Assembly (NCBI GenBank): GCA_937916485.1 | Contig: CALFSV010000271.1 | Coordinates: forward strand, 1-34,743 | Length of the DNA stretch: 34,743 nt | Reading direction: 5' to 3' | Source: an uncultured Paracoccaceae bacterium | Lineage (GTDB): Bacteria > Pseudomonadota > Alphaproteobacteria > Rhodobacterales > Rhodobacteraceae | Shown: positions 16,292 through 25,321 of the stretch, piece after piece | How positions within the stretch are numbered: position 1 is the stretch's first letter | Layout of the letters: every line of letters begins with the position of its first letter | Notes under the pieces: generated by a model | Seen by the model: only the letters and a program-made list of their open reading frames with translations | Database searches by the model: none | What the model was told of the DNA's origin: nothing | Program-made: the position numbers and the translations under genes

Positions 16292-16693
16292 CTAAGTCAG
16301 CGCCCGGGTCATCGCGACACCGGCAACGGCGGTTGTGCCTGTCAACACGGTGCCCCAGGTCAGGTCGGTGATCAGCATCCGCCAGCTCCACCCCTGCAAG
16401 GTCGCCATGTTCGAGAATTCGTAGGTGCCATAGCCGATCGCCCCAAAGAAGGCGCCAAGCAGGAAGATCATCCCAAGAGAGGTTCCGTCCCGCAGACCGG
16501 GATAAGACACGAACCACAGAAGGCCGGCGACGTAAAACAGGTAGAAGATCAGCGCCGGACCATACCGCGGCGTATCCAGAAGGATCGCCCCGATGTCGCG
16601 GTCAAAGACAGGTTTGACGATCAGACGCAGCCCGATGATGTCGAGCCCAAGGAACACCACGACGGTCGAGACATAAAGAATAACGATTTGCAT
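16292..16693 (-). CDS. DUF2177 family membrane protein
   Basis: This 133-residue integral membrane protein has four predicted hydrophobic segments (ILYVSTVVVFLGLDIIGL, ALIFYLFYVAGLLWFV, GMIFLLGAFFGAIGYGTYEF, TWGTVLTGTTAVAGVAM). The YEFSNMATLQGW and ITDLTWGTVL pieces are typical of DUF2177. No biochemical function is established for the family. I chose the ATG at 16693, preceded by AGGAG, over an upstream in-frame ATG nine codons earlier, because the first helix then starts near the N-terminus. It converges with the acylase gene, leaving 17 bases between the stops and no visible terminator. Confidence 0.85.
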   Translation of the reverse strand: MQIVILYVSTVVVFLGLDIIGLRLIVKPVFDRDIGAILLDTPRYGPALIFYLFYVAGLLWFVSYPGLRDGTSLGMIFLLGAFFGAIGYGTYEFSNMATLQGWSWRMLITDLTWGTVLTGTTAVAGVAMTRALT

Positions 16694-16796
16694 TTCAGCT
16701 CCTGAGGCCGCGGGTATCAATGCCCCCGCCCTTCACATGGAGCGAATGCGGCGCGAGGCAAGCATGTGCCACCACGACCGGCACGAGTGCCTTTGC

Positions 16797-18164
16797 CTAA
16801 AGCTTGGCGAACCGGGCCTTTTGGGCTTCTGTCCAACTAACGGTCAGGGTCGAGCCGTCTTCGCCCTGTTCCTCGCCCTCAACAACACCCTGGCTGAACA
16901 GCCAGGCCCGTTCGCGGCCCTGGGCAAAGCCAAGGGAAAGCGTTTCGGTGATCAGGGGCGGTTGCAGGGTCTGCGATACCGCATCGAGCAGCCCATCCAG
17001 CCCCTCGCCGGTGATGGCCGAAACGGCGAAAAGGCCCTCGGTCCGGTCAGCCTGAACGACAAGCCCGGCCTTTGCGTCCTCTGGAACCAGGTCGATCTTG
17101 TTCCAGACCTCAAGCAGCGGCGCGCCTTCGGCCACGCCAAGGCTGTGCAGGATGGTCATGACATCCTGCGACTGTTCAGCACTTTGCGGGTGCGAAATGT
17201 CGCGGACATGCAGGATAAGGTCAGCGTCCAAAACCTCTTCGAGCGTTGCGCGGAAGGCGGCAACAAGCTCGGTCGGAAGGTCCGAGATGAAGCCCACCGT
17301 GTCGGACATAATGATCTCGGCCCCGCTGGGCAGCGTCACCCGGCGCATGGTGGGGTCGAGGGTTGCAAACAGCATATCCTTGGCCATCACATCCGCCCCG
17401 GTCAGGCGATTGAACAGGGTCGATTTGCCCGCGTTGGTATAGCCGACAAGGGCAACAATCGGGAACGGCACCTTGGCGCGGGCTGCGCGGTGCAGGGTGC
17501 GGGTCCGGGCAACCTTGTCCAACTGCCGCTTGAGGCGGACAAGCTGATCGTCAATCGCGCGACGGTCGGATTCAATCTGCGTTTCCCCCGGGCCACCCAC
17601 AAAGCCCAGACCACCGCGCTGGCGTTCCAGGTGGGTCCAGGCGCGGACAAGGCGGGTGCGCTGGTAGCTGAGGGCGGCCATCTCGACCTGGAGCACACCT
17701 TCACGGGTGCGGGCGCGGTCGGAAAAGATCTCAAGGATCAGGCCGGTCCGGTCCAGGAGTTTGACTCCCCATTCCTTCTCCAGGTTACGCTGCTGAACGG
17801 GGCCGACGTGGCCATCAATCAGGACCAGCTCGACCTCGGCCGCCTTAAGGCGCTGGCGCAGTTCCTCGATCTTGCCCGAGCCGAAGAGCATACCGGGATG
17901 GATGCGCGGCAGGCGGACAACCTCTGACCCGACCACCTCAAGGCCCGGCAAAGCGGCGGCCAGGGCAATCGCCTCGTCCAGCGCGGGTTCCGCGGCGCGG
18001 CGGTCGCGGACTGCCTTTACATCGGGATGAATGACCCAGGCGCGCGTGATCGGTTCAGCCCGGTCAACCATGGCCTGTTCGCGACGAACCACAAACAGGT
18101 CGTCGTCGTCCTCAGTGTCTGGGCTGGCGTCCTGTGGATCGTCCTGCCCCATTTGAGTTACCAT
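16797..18164 (-). CDS. hflX: GTPase HflX (ribosome-associated)
   Basis: This 455-residue protein has the N-terminal HflX domain with HPGMLFGSGKIEEL (about 89-102) and LIDGHVGPVQQRNLE. The connecting helix region ends in QRGGLGFVGGPGETQIESDR, and a GTPase domain follows with G1 GYTNAGKS (241-248), G3 DTVG (288-291) and G4 NKID. HflX splits stalled or hibernating 70S ribosomes in stress. The start at 18164 lies five bases after the hfq stop, with a second in-frame ATG four codons later. The ribosome-binding site is weak for either, so coupling to hfq is likely. It is the last gene of the long minus-strand block. Confidence 0.95.
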   Translation of the reverse strand: MVTQMGQDDPQDASPDTEDDDDLFVVRREQAMVDRAEPITRAWVIHPDVKAVRDRRAAEPALDEAIALAAALPGLEVVGSEVVRLPRIHPGMLFGSGKIEELRQRLKAAEVELVLIDGHVGPVQQRNLEKEWGVKLLDRTGLILEIFSDRARTREGVLQVEMAALSYQRTRLVRAWTHLERQRGGLGFVGGPGETQIESDRRAIDDQLVRLKRQLDKVARTRTLHRAARAKVPFPIVALVGYTNAGKSTLFNRLTGADVMAKDMLFATLDPTMRRVTLPSGAEIIMSDTVGFISDLPTELVAAFRATLEEVLDADLILHVRDISHPQSAEQSQDVMTILHSLGVAEGAPLLEVWNKIDLVPEDAKAGLVVQADRTEGLFAVSAITGEGLDGLLDAVSQTLQPPLITETLSLGFAQGRERAWLFSQGVVEGEEQGEDGSTLTVSWTEAQKARFAKL

Positions 18165-18169
18165 TTGGC

Positions 18170-18403
18170 TTATTCTTCGCCGTCATAAAGGTTTATCGGC
18201 TGGGCCGGCATTATCGTCGAAATCGCACTCTTGTAGACAAGTTGCGATTGCCCATCGCGGCGCAATAGCACGCAAAAGCTATCAAACCAGGTGATTACGC
18301 CCTGAAGCTTGACGCCATTAATCAAAAAGATCGTCACCGGAACCTTTGTCTTGCGGACGTGGTTAAGAAACGCGTCCTGCAGGTTCTGCTTATCGGTGGC
18401 CAT
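18170..18403 (-). CDS. hfq: RNA chaperone Hfq
   Basis: This is a 77-residue Sm-like protein that forms hexameric rings and helps small RNAs pair with mRNAs. The Sm1 core is visible as [20 protein letters not shown], and Sm2 as [12 protein letters not shown], close to the standard YKHAIST. The protein is short, lacking the long acidic tail of enterobacterial Hfq, as is usual in alphaproteobacteria. I chose the ATG at 18403 ([18 protein letters not shown]) because AAGGA is well placed upstream and the start matches the family. A longer frame upstream lacks family similarity. It lies between trkH and hflX, with hflX starting five bases later. Confidence 0.97.
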   Translation of the reverse strand: MATDKQNLQDAFLNHVRKTKVPVTIFLINGVKLQGVITWFDSFCVLLRRDGQSQLVYKSAISTIMPAQPINLYDGEE

Positions 18404-18519
18404 GGCAGTTGGTCCTTTTGTTCTTGCGGCCGCGGATCGGCCTTCCTTCATTTTGTGCAAGTATGTCGCGCAAACAACAGACATTCCAGCCCAAAAAGAG
18501 TGGCGTCACAGGCGGTTGC

Positions 18520-20058
18520 TTAGGATCGCCAGAATTCCGGGTTCAACAAGGCGATGATAGCAAGGGTCTCCATGCGGCCCAAAACCATGGCAAACGCCAA
18601 AACGGCCTTCGCCATTTCCGGGATTCCAGCGTAAGAGATCGGATGTTCGGCGGCCACGGAGGCAAGCGGACCAGCCGTCGACAGGGCCGAAACCGCCAGA
18701 ACCATCGCCGTTTCAAACTGCACGCCCGTTGCGGTAAGCATCAACATGACGGCCGCTATACTAAGCGCGAACAGCATAAAAAAGATCCAGCTGATATAGG
18801 CCCCTTGCCGCCGGATCAAACGGGCCTCTTGTCCCGATCCGCCAACGGAATTTGGATGTACCAACCTTTCAAGCTCTCGTTCGCCGTGGCGGAAAAGGGC
18901 GTAGACCCGCAAAAGCTTGACCCCGCCCGCCGTGGTTGCGACCCCGCCCCCGACGAGGGCCAGCCCGACAAGGATAAGGCCCGGCGTCTCAAGCCCTGAC
19001 CAGTCGCGGGCATCAAGCCATTCAGCGGATTCGAACCCTGTCGTCGACAGGAATGACAAAACCGTAAAGATCGCCCCCCAAAGGGCTGCAAGCGCAGAGC
19101 GCAGGTCCGTCCCGGCGGCATCTTCGGCCGCCCCCACGAAATGGCGCAAGATCAAAAGGGTCGGCACAATGACCACCAGGGCAAAGGCCATCTGAACCTC
19201 TGGATCCTTCCACAGTTTGCGATTGTCGTTGCTGAACAGACCCGCAGAAAAGGTCAGCCGGGATATGCCAAACGCCAAAAACACAAAGATCAGCATTTCG
19301 CCAACCACGCCCGAGGTCCCGTAATGCGTACCCCCGATCGGTGAGATGCCCGAGGTGGCCATGACGGACATGGCGTGGCAGATGGCGACAAACGGGATCT
19401 CGCCTGCCGCCAAAAGTCCAACCCACAACGCGGTGGTCAGCCCAACATAGACCGGGATCAGGGCGCGGCCATAACGCAACAGCCGCTCGGACGTATCGGC
19501 GCGGCGATTGATCTGTGTGTGGGTCTGGCGCGTGTCGGTGGCGCGCATGCTTGACCGGACCTCGAACCCGCCGATGTTCAACGGGGCCAGGATCGCCAAT
19601 GCGGCAATCCAAGTCAGCAGCCCGCCCAGCCAGCCCACCAAGGCCCGCCACAGATGCAGCGACGGCGCGATGCGTTGGGGATTGTCGTAAAGCGTGGCCC
19701 CTGTGGTGGTAAAGCTCGACACCATTTCGAACCAGGAATTCAGGAAAGAGGCGCTGCGCGACGCCTCGTGAAACGGCAGGGCAAAGACGACCGGCATGAA
19801 GATGAAGGTTGCGACCAGCGTGCTAAGCTGCGTCCGCGCCAGGTTCGACGGCCTGCGCCCCTGTGTCGCAAGCCCGATCAGCAGCGTCACAACGCAACCG
19901 ATGATCGTCCCGTATAGAAAGATGCGTCCGGTGAAATAGTCCGACCGGCTCCAGGCGTGCAGCGCAGGAAGGATCATGGCGGCAGAGCCGATGCCCATGA
20001 TGATGACGAATAACGGGACAGACCCGAGCGTCGATGGGGTATCCTTACGCGACTGCAT
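18520..20058 (-). CDS. trkH: Trk/Ktr potassium uptake channel subunit TrkH
   Basis: This inner-membrane potassium translocation subunit of 512 residues has four pore repeats. Their selectivity-filter segments can be read in order: SFTTTGATLY, SVMATSGISPIG, SFLSTTGFESA and SALSTAGPLAS. The conserved glycine of each filter is present in all four. The C-terminus VLAFAMVLGRMETLAIIALLNPEFWR is typical. TrkH works with the NAD/ATP-binding subunit TrkA, encoded immediately upstream. The trkH ATG overlaps the trkA stop by one base (TGATG). Confidence 0.95.
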   Translation of the reverse strand: MQSRKDTPSTLGSVPLFVIIMGIGSAAMILPALHAWSRSDYFTGRIFLYGTIIGCVVTLLIGLATQGRRPSNLARTQLSTLVATFIFMPVVFALPFHEASRSASFLNSWFEMVSSFTTTGATLYDNPQRIAPSLHLWRALVGWLGGLLTWIAALAILAPLNIGGFEVRSSMRATDTRQTHTQINRRADTSERLLRYGRALIPVYVGLTTALWVGLLAAGEIPFVAICHAMSVMATSGISPIGGTHYGTSGVVGEMLIFVFLAFGISRLTFSAGLFSNDNRKLWKDPEVQMAFALVVIVPTLLILRHFVGAAEDAAGTDLRSALAALWGAIFTVLSFLSTTGFESAEWLDARDWSGLETPGLILVGLALVGGGVATTAGGVKLLRVYALFRHGERELERLVHPNSVGGSGQEARLIRRQGAYISWIFFMLFALSIAAVMLMLTATGVQFETAMVLAVSALSTAGPLASVAAEHPISYAGIPEMAKAVLAFAMVLGRMETLAIIALLNPEFWRS

Positions 20059-21434
20059 CAGAAAAAGTCGATTGAGACCTGCAGGAGCCTTTCGACCTCT
20101 GGCACGTCGGCGGCCATTGAGAAAATCGCAATCACGTCGCCTTCGTCGATCCGGGTGGCACCGGTCGGCTTCACAACGGTGCCCGACTTCATCACCGCAC
20201 CGACAAGGACACCTTCGGGAAAGCTGATGTCACCGATCCGCTTGCCTGCAATGGGCGAGGTTCCCAGCACCTGGGCCTCGATCACTTCGGCCTCCGCATC
20301 GCCCAGCGAATACACGCCGCGCACCCGCCCGTGCCGGATGTGGCGCAGGATAGACGAGACTGTTGTTGCACGAGGGTTGATGTAGGCGTCGATATCCAGC
20401 GGCCCCATCAGGGGAATCAGCGTCGGGTCGTTGGTCAGGCAGATCGCCATCTTGGCCCCAAGCGCCTTGGCCCGCACGGCTGCAAGCAGGTTCGTCTTGT
20501 CATCATCGGTCACGGCCAGAACGGCATCGGCGTTGGTGATCCCCGCCTCTTCCAGAATCCCAGCGTCAAGCCCGTCGCCATGGAGAACAATCGTCCTGTC
20601 CAAGGCATCGGCAGCGCGTTCTGCGCAGGCCCTGTTGCGTTCGATAACCTTCACGCGCACCCGGTCTGTCCGGCTTTCAAGTGCGCGGGCCACACCAAGC
20701 CCGACATTGCCGCCCCCGATGATTACCACCCGCTCTTGCTTGGTCTGGGTCTTGCCAAAAATCTCGAGGGTGCGTGCCATATCCTCCGTATCGGCAAGAA
20801 GGTAGCAGTCATCCTGGGCATAGATCTGGTCGCCTGCGGCGGGGGCGAACAGGCGTCCGTCGCGGCGAATACCCACCACAATGGCCCGCAGGGTTGAAAA
20901 GAGGTCTGTCAATTGCCGCAACGGCGTATTGATGACCGGGCAATCCTCGTCGATGGTGATGCCCAAAAGCTGGGCCTTGCCGTCGAAAAAGCTTTCGATG
21001 TCGAAGGTCGCAGGCGCTGACAGCCGCTGCAACGCAGCCTCGGCCACCTCACGCTCGGGCGAGATGACAACGTCGATGGGCAGATGGTCTCGGCGGTAAA
21101 GATCGGAATAGATCGCATCAAGGTAGCTTTTGGCCCGCAGGCGGGCGATCTTGCGCCGGATTGAAAACACCGAATGGGCCACCTGGCAGGTGACCATATT
21201 GACTTCGTCGCTATGGGTCGCGGCGATGATCATGTCGGCGTCCCGCGCCCCTGCCCGCTCCAGCACGTCCGGGTAGCTGGCAAAGCCGGCAATCCCCTGC
21301 ACATCCAGCGTGTCGGCCGCGCGACGCACAAGGTCTGCGTTGCTGTCCACGACGGTGACGTCGTTCCGTTCGCCAGACAGATGGCGGGCAATCTGCCAGC
21401 CGACCTGGCCTGCGCCGCAGATGATGACCTTCAT
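20058..21434 (-). CDS. trkA: Trk potassium transporter regulatory subunit TrkA
   Basis: This is the cytoplasmic gating subunit of TrkH, 458 residues with two tandem RCK units. The first has the nucleotide-binding GAGQVG (7-12) ending in acidic VTVVDSN. The second has GGGNVGLGVAR (240-250) with VKVIERN. RCK_C domains follow each (about 140-225 and 370-455). It binds NAD(H) and ATP to control potassium flux. It lies downstream of ntrX with an 88-base gap that shows no clear terminator. The ntrBCYX-trkAH-hfq-hflX order is a known alphaproteobacterial arrangement. Confidence 0.95.
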   Translation of the reverse strand: MKVIICGAGQVGWQIARHLSGERNDVTVVDSNADLVRRAADTLDVQGIAGFASYPDVLERAGARDADMIIAATHSDEVNMVTCQVAHSVFSIRRKIARLRAKSYLDAIYSDLYRRDHLPIDVVISPEREVAEAALQRLSAPATFDIESFFDGKAQLLGITIDEDCPVINTPLRQLTDLFSTLRAIVVGIRRDGRLFAPAAGDQIYAQDDCYLLADTEDMARTLEIFGKTQTKQERVVIIGGGNVGLGVARALESRTDRVRVKVIERNRACAERAADALDRTIVLHGDGLDAGILEEAGITNADAVLAVTDDDKTNLLAAVRAKALGAKMAICLTNDPTLIPLMGPLDIDAYINPRATTVSSILRHIRHGRVRGVYSLGDAEAEVIEAQVLGTSPIAGKRIGDISFPEGVLVGAVMKSGTVVKPTGATRIDEGDVIAIFSMAADVPEVERLLQVSIDFF

Positions 21435-21522
21435 GTCCGAACAATCCTGTCCTTGGGTGCGTTCCGTGCATGGCAGAGGGCCATGACACGGTCAATGGAT
21501 AGTGACGTAGCGGGAATATCGC

Positions 21523-22938
21523 CTAGAATTCCTCTTCGTTCGCGTCGGTTTCCAACTGGGCAATACGCCCCCCCGACCGGGATGAGGTCACAACCCCTAG
21601 GCTCTTGAGTTTGCGGTGCAGTGCGGACCGTTCCATCCCCACAAAAGACGCCGTCCGGGAAATGTTGCCGCCGAACCGGTTGATCTGGGTCAGCAGGTAC
21701 TCCCGTTCGAACAATTCGCGGGCTTCGCGCAGGGGAAAGGTGGCCAGCCCGCCCGACAGGACAACCCGGCCTTCCTCGGCCCCGGTCTCTTCTAGGCTGG
21801 GCAGTTCCTTGGCCGTGATTGGCCCATTACTTTCTCCAAGGATAAGAACACGTTCCACCACGTTCTTAAGCTGGCGGACGTTGCCTGGCCAGACCATCGT
21901 CTGCAAAAGCGCGCGGGCATCCTCGGCCAGTTTCCGGGCGGGCAATCCTTGGGTCTTGTTCAGCACGTCGATGAAATGTTCCGCCAAAAGCGGGATGTCC
22001 TCTCGCCGTTCTTCAAGGCTGGGCACCGCGATGGGGACGACATTTAGACGGTGAAACAATTCCTGACGCAGTTGGCCGTTCTGGATTGCCTCTGCCAGAT
22101 CCTTGTTCGAGCTTGAGATGACCCGCAGATCCACCTGGACCTTCTCGCCCCCGCCGACCCGTTGAAAGCTTTGATCGACAAGAACACGCAGGATCTTGGA
22201 CTGGGTGCCCAAAGGCATCTCGGCCACTTCGCCAAAGTAGATGACACCGCCATTGGCCTGTTCCAAAAGGCCCTTTTCAACTCCGCCTTCACGGCTTTCG
22301 CGGCCAAAGAGAACCTCTTCCATCCGATCCGGCTCGATCGAGGCCGACGACACGGTGACGAAGGGGGCGCTGGCACGGTTGGAGTTGGCATGGATATAAC
22401 GGGCCGCGATCTCCTTGCCCGACCCGGGCTGGCCGGTCAGCATGATCCGGCCATTGGACTTGGTCACCTTGTCCAACTGCGCGCGCAGGGCACGGAACAC
22501 GGCGCTGTCACCCAACATCTCTGACGGCGGAGCATCCCCGCGCTTCAATTCGATGTTCTCACGGCGCAGGCGCGAGGTTTCCATGGCCCGGCGAATAACG
22601 ACCATCAACTGGTCGATATTGAAGGGTTTTTCGATAAAGTCATAGGCCCCTTGCTTGATCGCCGCGACAGCGATTTCGATGTTGCCATGACCCGAAATGA
22701 TGACGATTGGAATATCGGGGTGTTCGCGCTTGACGGTCTTGAGGATGTCGATCCCGTCCATCCGGCTGTCCTTGAGCCAGATGTCGAGGATCATCAAGGC
22801 TGGCGGCTGGGCTGCGATCTCGGCCATGCATTGGTCCGATGTCCCTGCCAGCCGGGTGGTAAACCCCTCGTCCTTCAGAATATCCGAGATCAATTCCCGG
22901 ATGTCGCGTTCATCGTCGGTAATCAGGATGTCGCTCAT
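21523..22938 (-). CDS. ntrX: Nitrogen assimilation response regulator NtrX
   Basis: This 471-residue regulator has a receiver domain (D52 in LILDIWL region, K104), an AAA+ domain (Walker A GQPGSGKE, 169-176) and a C-terminal Fis-type HTH (GGNISRTASFVGMERSALHR). It is the partner of the sensor NtrY, encoded 18 bases upstream. The sigma54-contact GAFTGA loop is missing: after LFGRESREGGVEKG the sequence passes straight to LLEQANGG. Walker B reads VIYFGEVAEM, so the usual aspartate before the glutamate is glycine (G236, codon GGC). Both changes suggest a regulator that does not work as a normal sigma54 ATPase. Confidence 0.94.
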   Translation of the reverse strand: MSDILITDDERDIRELISDILKDEGFTTRLAGTSDQCMAEIAAQPPALMILDIWLKDSRMDGIDILKTVKREHPDIPIVIISGHGNIEIAVAAIKQGAYDFIEKPFNIDQLMVVIRRAMETSRLRRENIELKRGDAPPSEMLGDSAVFRALRAQLDKVTKSNGRIMLTGQPGSGKEIAARYIHANSNRASAPFVTVSSASIEPDRMEEVLFGRESREGGVEKGLLEQANGGVIYFGEVAEMPLGTQSKILRVLVDQSFQRVGGGEKVQVDLRVISSSNKDLAEAIQNGQLRQELFHRLNVVPIAVPSLEERREDIPLLAEHFIDVLNKTQGLPARKLAEDARALLQTMVWPGNVRQLKNVVERVLILGESNGPITAKELPSLEETGAEEGRVVLSGGLATFPLREARELFEREYLLTQINRFGGNISRTASFVGMERSALHRKLKSLGVVTSSRSGGRIAQLETDANEEEF

Positions 22939-22956
22939 TTGGGCCCCTCTGGTTTC

Positions 22957-25197
22957 TTATTCGGCCGCCCGCGTGGATGCGGTCAGCATTGGTAGGTTGA
23001 TGACGGCCATCGCACCGGCGTGCGATTGGCCTTCGAACACCTCGGCGTCTGTCAGGGACAGGCTGCCACCATGTTCTTCGATGATCTTCTTGACGATAGG
23101 CAGGCCAAGGCCCGTGCCCTTGTCGCGGGTGGTGACATAGGGCTCAAACAGGCGAGCCCTGTCTTCGGGAAGGCCAGGGCCGTTGTCCTGAATGGTCACA
23201 CGTACAGTGCCGTCGTGGCATGTCAGGTTCACCCGGATCTCTGGGGTGAAACCTTCTGGCGCAGCATTTTCTTGCATATTTTCGATTGCTTCGCCTGCAT
23301 TCTTGAGAAGGTTGGTCAGCGCCTGGCTGATCATCGTTTCGTCAATCTCGGCCATCACCGTCTCGTGGCCAAGGTCGGACACGAAGGTCACGTTGGGCTG
23401 CCCGGCCTCCTGAAGCGTGACCGCATCGCGCACCAGTGCCGTCAGGTCACTTGCCCGCCGTTGCGGTTCGGGCATGCGAGCGAACTTTGAAAACTCATCC
23501 ACGATCCGGCGCAGGTCGTTGGTCTGGCGCACGATGACATCGGTCATCTGCTCAAGACTGGCGGCATCCTCGCCCACCCGGTCGCGGAACTTGCGCTTGA
23601 TCCGCTCGGCCGACAACTGAATAGGGGTCAGCGGGTTCTTGATCTCATGGGCAATGCGCCGTGCCACATCGCCCCATGCCGCCATCCGTTGGGCCGATAC
23701 GAGGTCCGTGACGTCATCAAAGGCGACAACGTAGCCCTCAAGCGCCCCATCCTCGGAGCGGCGGGGCGACATTCGGACAAGAAGGGATTCCTGCTTGCCG
23801 CCCCGGTTCATCCCGATCTGACTTTGCACCGTGTCTCGCCCTTCAAAGCGCAGTTGGTCGAAAAGCGCCGCAAACTCGGGGATTGCATCGGTAAGGGCCA
23901 GGGACTGCTGGTCATCGGTGATGCCAAGTACCCTCTGGGCCGAGCGATTGGCAAAGGTAATCTCGCCCTCCGGATCAACGCCAACAACACCCGACGTGAC
24001 CGACGAAAGCACTGAATCGAAAAGCCGCCGCCGCCTTTCGATCTGTTGCGTATTCTCAAGCAAGGCATTTCGCTGCCCCTTGAGCTGGGTGGTCATCTGA
24101 TTGAAATAGTGGCCAAGTTGCGAGATCTCATCGTCGCCGTCCTCTTCGATCACTTGCACATCAAGATCACCCGCACCGACCCGCTGCGAGGCGTTGACAA
24201 GCCGCCCGACCGGCTGGGCCAATCCATCGGCAAACCACAAGCCAAGCCAGATTGCCGCAAGGATCAGGATGACGGCAAAGCCCAGGTACAAAAGGCCAAA
24301 TTCAAACAGCAACCGCCCCCGTTCACTTTCAAGCTGGACGTAAAGGGCAACCGTCGCCTGTGTGTCATCCAACAGCGCCAGAATGCCCCCGTCCACAGAG
24401 CGGGTAACGTAAAGATACCGGTCCACAAACGCGGTCAGAGGGATCAGGGCGCGGAATTCGTTGTTCGGATAGTCTTCGATGATGAAGATGCCGTCCTCGA
24501 GGGCCTTGTCAAAGTCGCCGGGATCAGGCCGCTCGTAGCCAAATTCATAGGATCGCGCCCCTCGGGCCCGGATCGCCCCAGATCCATCCAGTACAAAGGC
24601 CTCGGTCAATCCCCGTTCGATCTGCGGCTGCAGCACCCCCAGCGTCTGACGCAGGTCGCCGTCGGTCATGAAAAAGTTTCGCTGCCGTTCCGCATCGAGA
24701 TAGGAGGCCAACTCTTGCCCGTCGCGGGTCAGATCGGTGCGGTGTTCCTCTTCATAGGCCTGCGCCGCCTGAAGCGAGCTGCCAAGGACATTGCGCACCC
24801 GCTCGGAAAACCAGCCTTCAAGGCCAACATTGATCGTCAGAACCGAAAAGACGGCCACAAGGACTGTTGGGATCAGAGCCAGCAGGACAAACACGCCTGT
24901 CAGCCGCAGGTGAAGTCGGGAACCGGCGGACTTTGCATTCCGCGCCGCCACCATGCTTGCGATCCGCCGCGACACGAGGGCCGCGACAACCAACACATAG
25001 ACAAAGTCAGCCAGAAGTACGATCCGCAACGTCGGCTCCGACCCGCCCTGATCCAACGGCCCCAGCACGACATAAGTCAGGGCTGTCAGGATCGGGCCCA
25101 GGGCAACAAGGCCAAGAGTGGCGGCATTCTGAATGCGCCGCTGACGCCGCCAGCGGGAAAACTTTGTAAAACGTCTGCCGGTCAGGGACCGATGCAC
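22957..25197 (-). CDS. ntrY: Nitrogen/redox sensor histidine kinase NtrY
   Basis: This 746-residue inner-membrane kinase has N-terminal transmembrane segments at about 25-45, 57-75 and 100-122, a periplasmic region (125-295) and a fourth segment at about 300-322. A HAMP domain follows (325-380), then a PAS domain (about 390-500), HisKA with H517 in [13 protein letters not shown], and an HATPase with LLKNAGEAIEN, DNGPGLPE and GTGLGLPIVKK. It phosphorylates NtrX. NtrY proteins respond to nitrogen and, in some species, to oxygen or redox state. The gene starts 124 bases after ntrC. That gap contains a 17-base dyad, so separate control of ntrYX is possible. Confidence 0.95.
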   Translation of the reverse strand: MHRSLTGRRFTKFSRWRRQRRIQNAATLGLVALGPILTALTYVVLGPLDQGGSEPTLRIVLLADFVYVLVVAALVSRRIASMVAARNAKSAGSRLHLRLTGVFVLLALIPTVLVAVFSVLTINVGLEGWFSERVRNVLGSSLQAAQAYEEEHRTDLTRDGQELASYLDAERQRNFFMTDGDLRQTLGVLQPQIERGLTEAFVLDGSGAIRARGARSYEFGYERPDPGDFDKALEDGIFIIEDYPNNEFRALIPLTAFVDRYLYVTRSVDGGILALLDDTQATVALYVQLESERGRLLFEFGLLYLGFAVILILAAIWLGLWFADGLAQPVGRLVNASQRVGAGDLDVQVIEEDGDDEISQLGHYFNQMTTQLKGQRNALLENTQQIERRRRLFDSVLSSVTSGVVGVDPEGEITFANRSAQRVLGITDDQQSLALTDAIPEFAALFDQLRFEGRDTVQSQIGMNRGGKQESLLVRMSPRRSEDGALEGYVVAFDDVTDLVSAQRMAAWGDVARRIAHEIKNPLTPIQLSAERIKRKFRDRVGEDAASLEQMTDVIVRQTNDLRRIVDEFSKFARMPEPQRRASDLTALVRDAVTLQEAGQPNVTFVSDLGHETVMAEIDETMISQALTNLLKNAGEAIENMQENAAPEGFTPEIRVNLTCHDGTVRVTIQDNGPGLPEDRARLFEPYVTTRDKGTGLGLPIVKKIIEEHGGSLSLTDAEVFEGQSHAGAMAVINLPMLTASTRAAE

Positions 25198-25278
25198 TAC
25201 ACTACCGCCTTGTTGATGGAGGATGGGTCCCTGTGTCGGGTTGCCGCCCTCACCGCCGCTGCGCCGCGTCCCGCGCGC

Positions 25279-25295
25279 GACGCAGAATCTGCGTC
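25279..25295 (-). promoter_or_regulatory. 17-base perfect dyad between ntrC and ntrY
   Basis: GACGCAGA and TCTGCGTC form a perfect 8-bp inverted repeat around one central base. It can also fold as a 6-bp stem with a 5-base loop. It lies about 27 bases after the ntrC stop and 82 bases before the ntrY start. No T-run follows, which favours an operator or processing site over a terminator. Confidence 0.45.
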
Positions 25296-25321
25296 CGGGC
25301 GGTCACGGTTCTGTTGCGGTT

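Noticed and set aside
18485..18519. A terminator between trkH and hfq (T-run with short GTG/CAC pairing).
   Set aside because: The stem is only about three pairs and cannot be supported as an intrinsic terminator.
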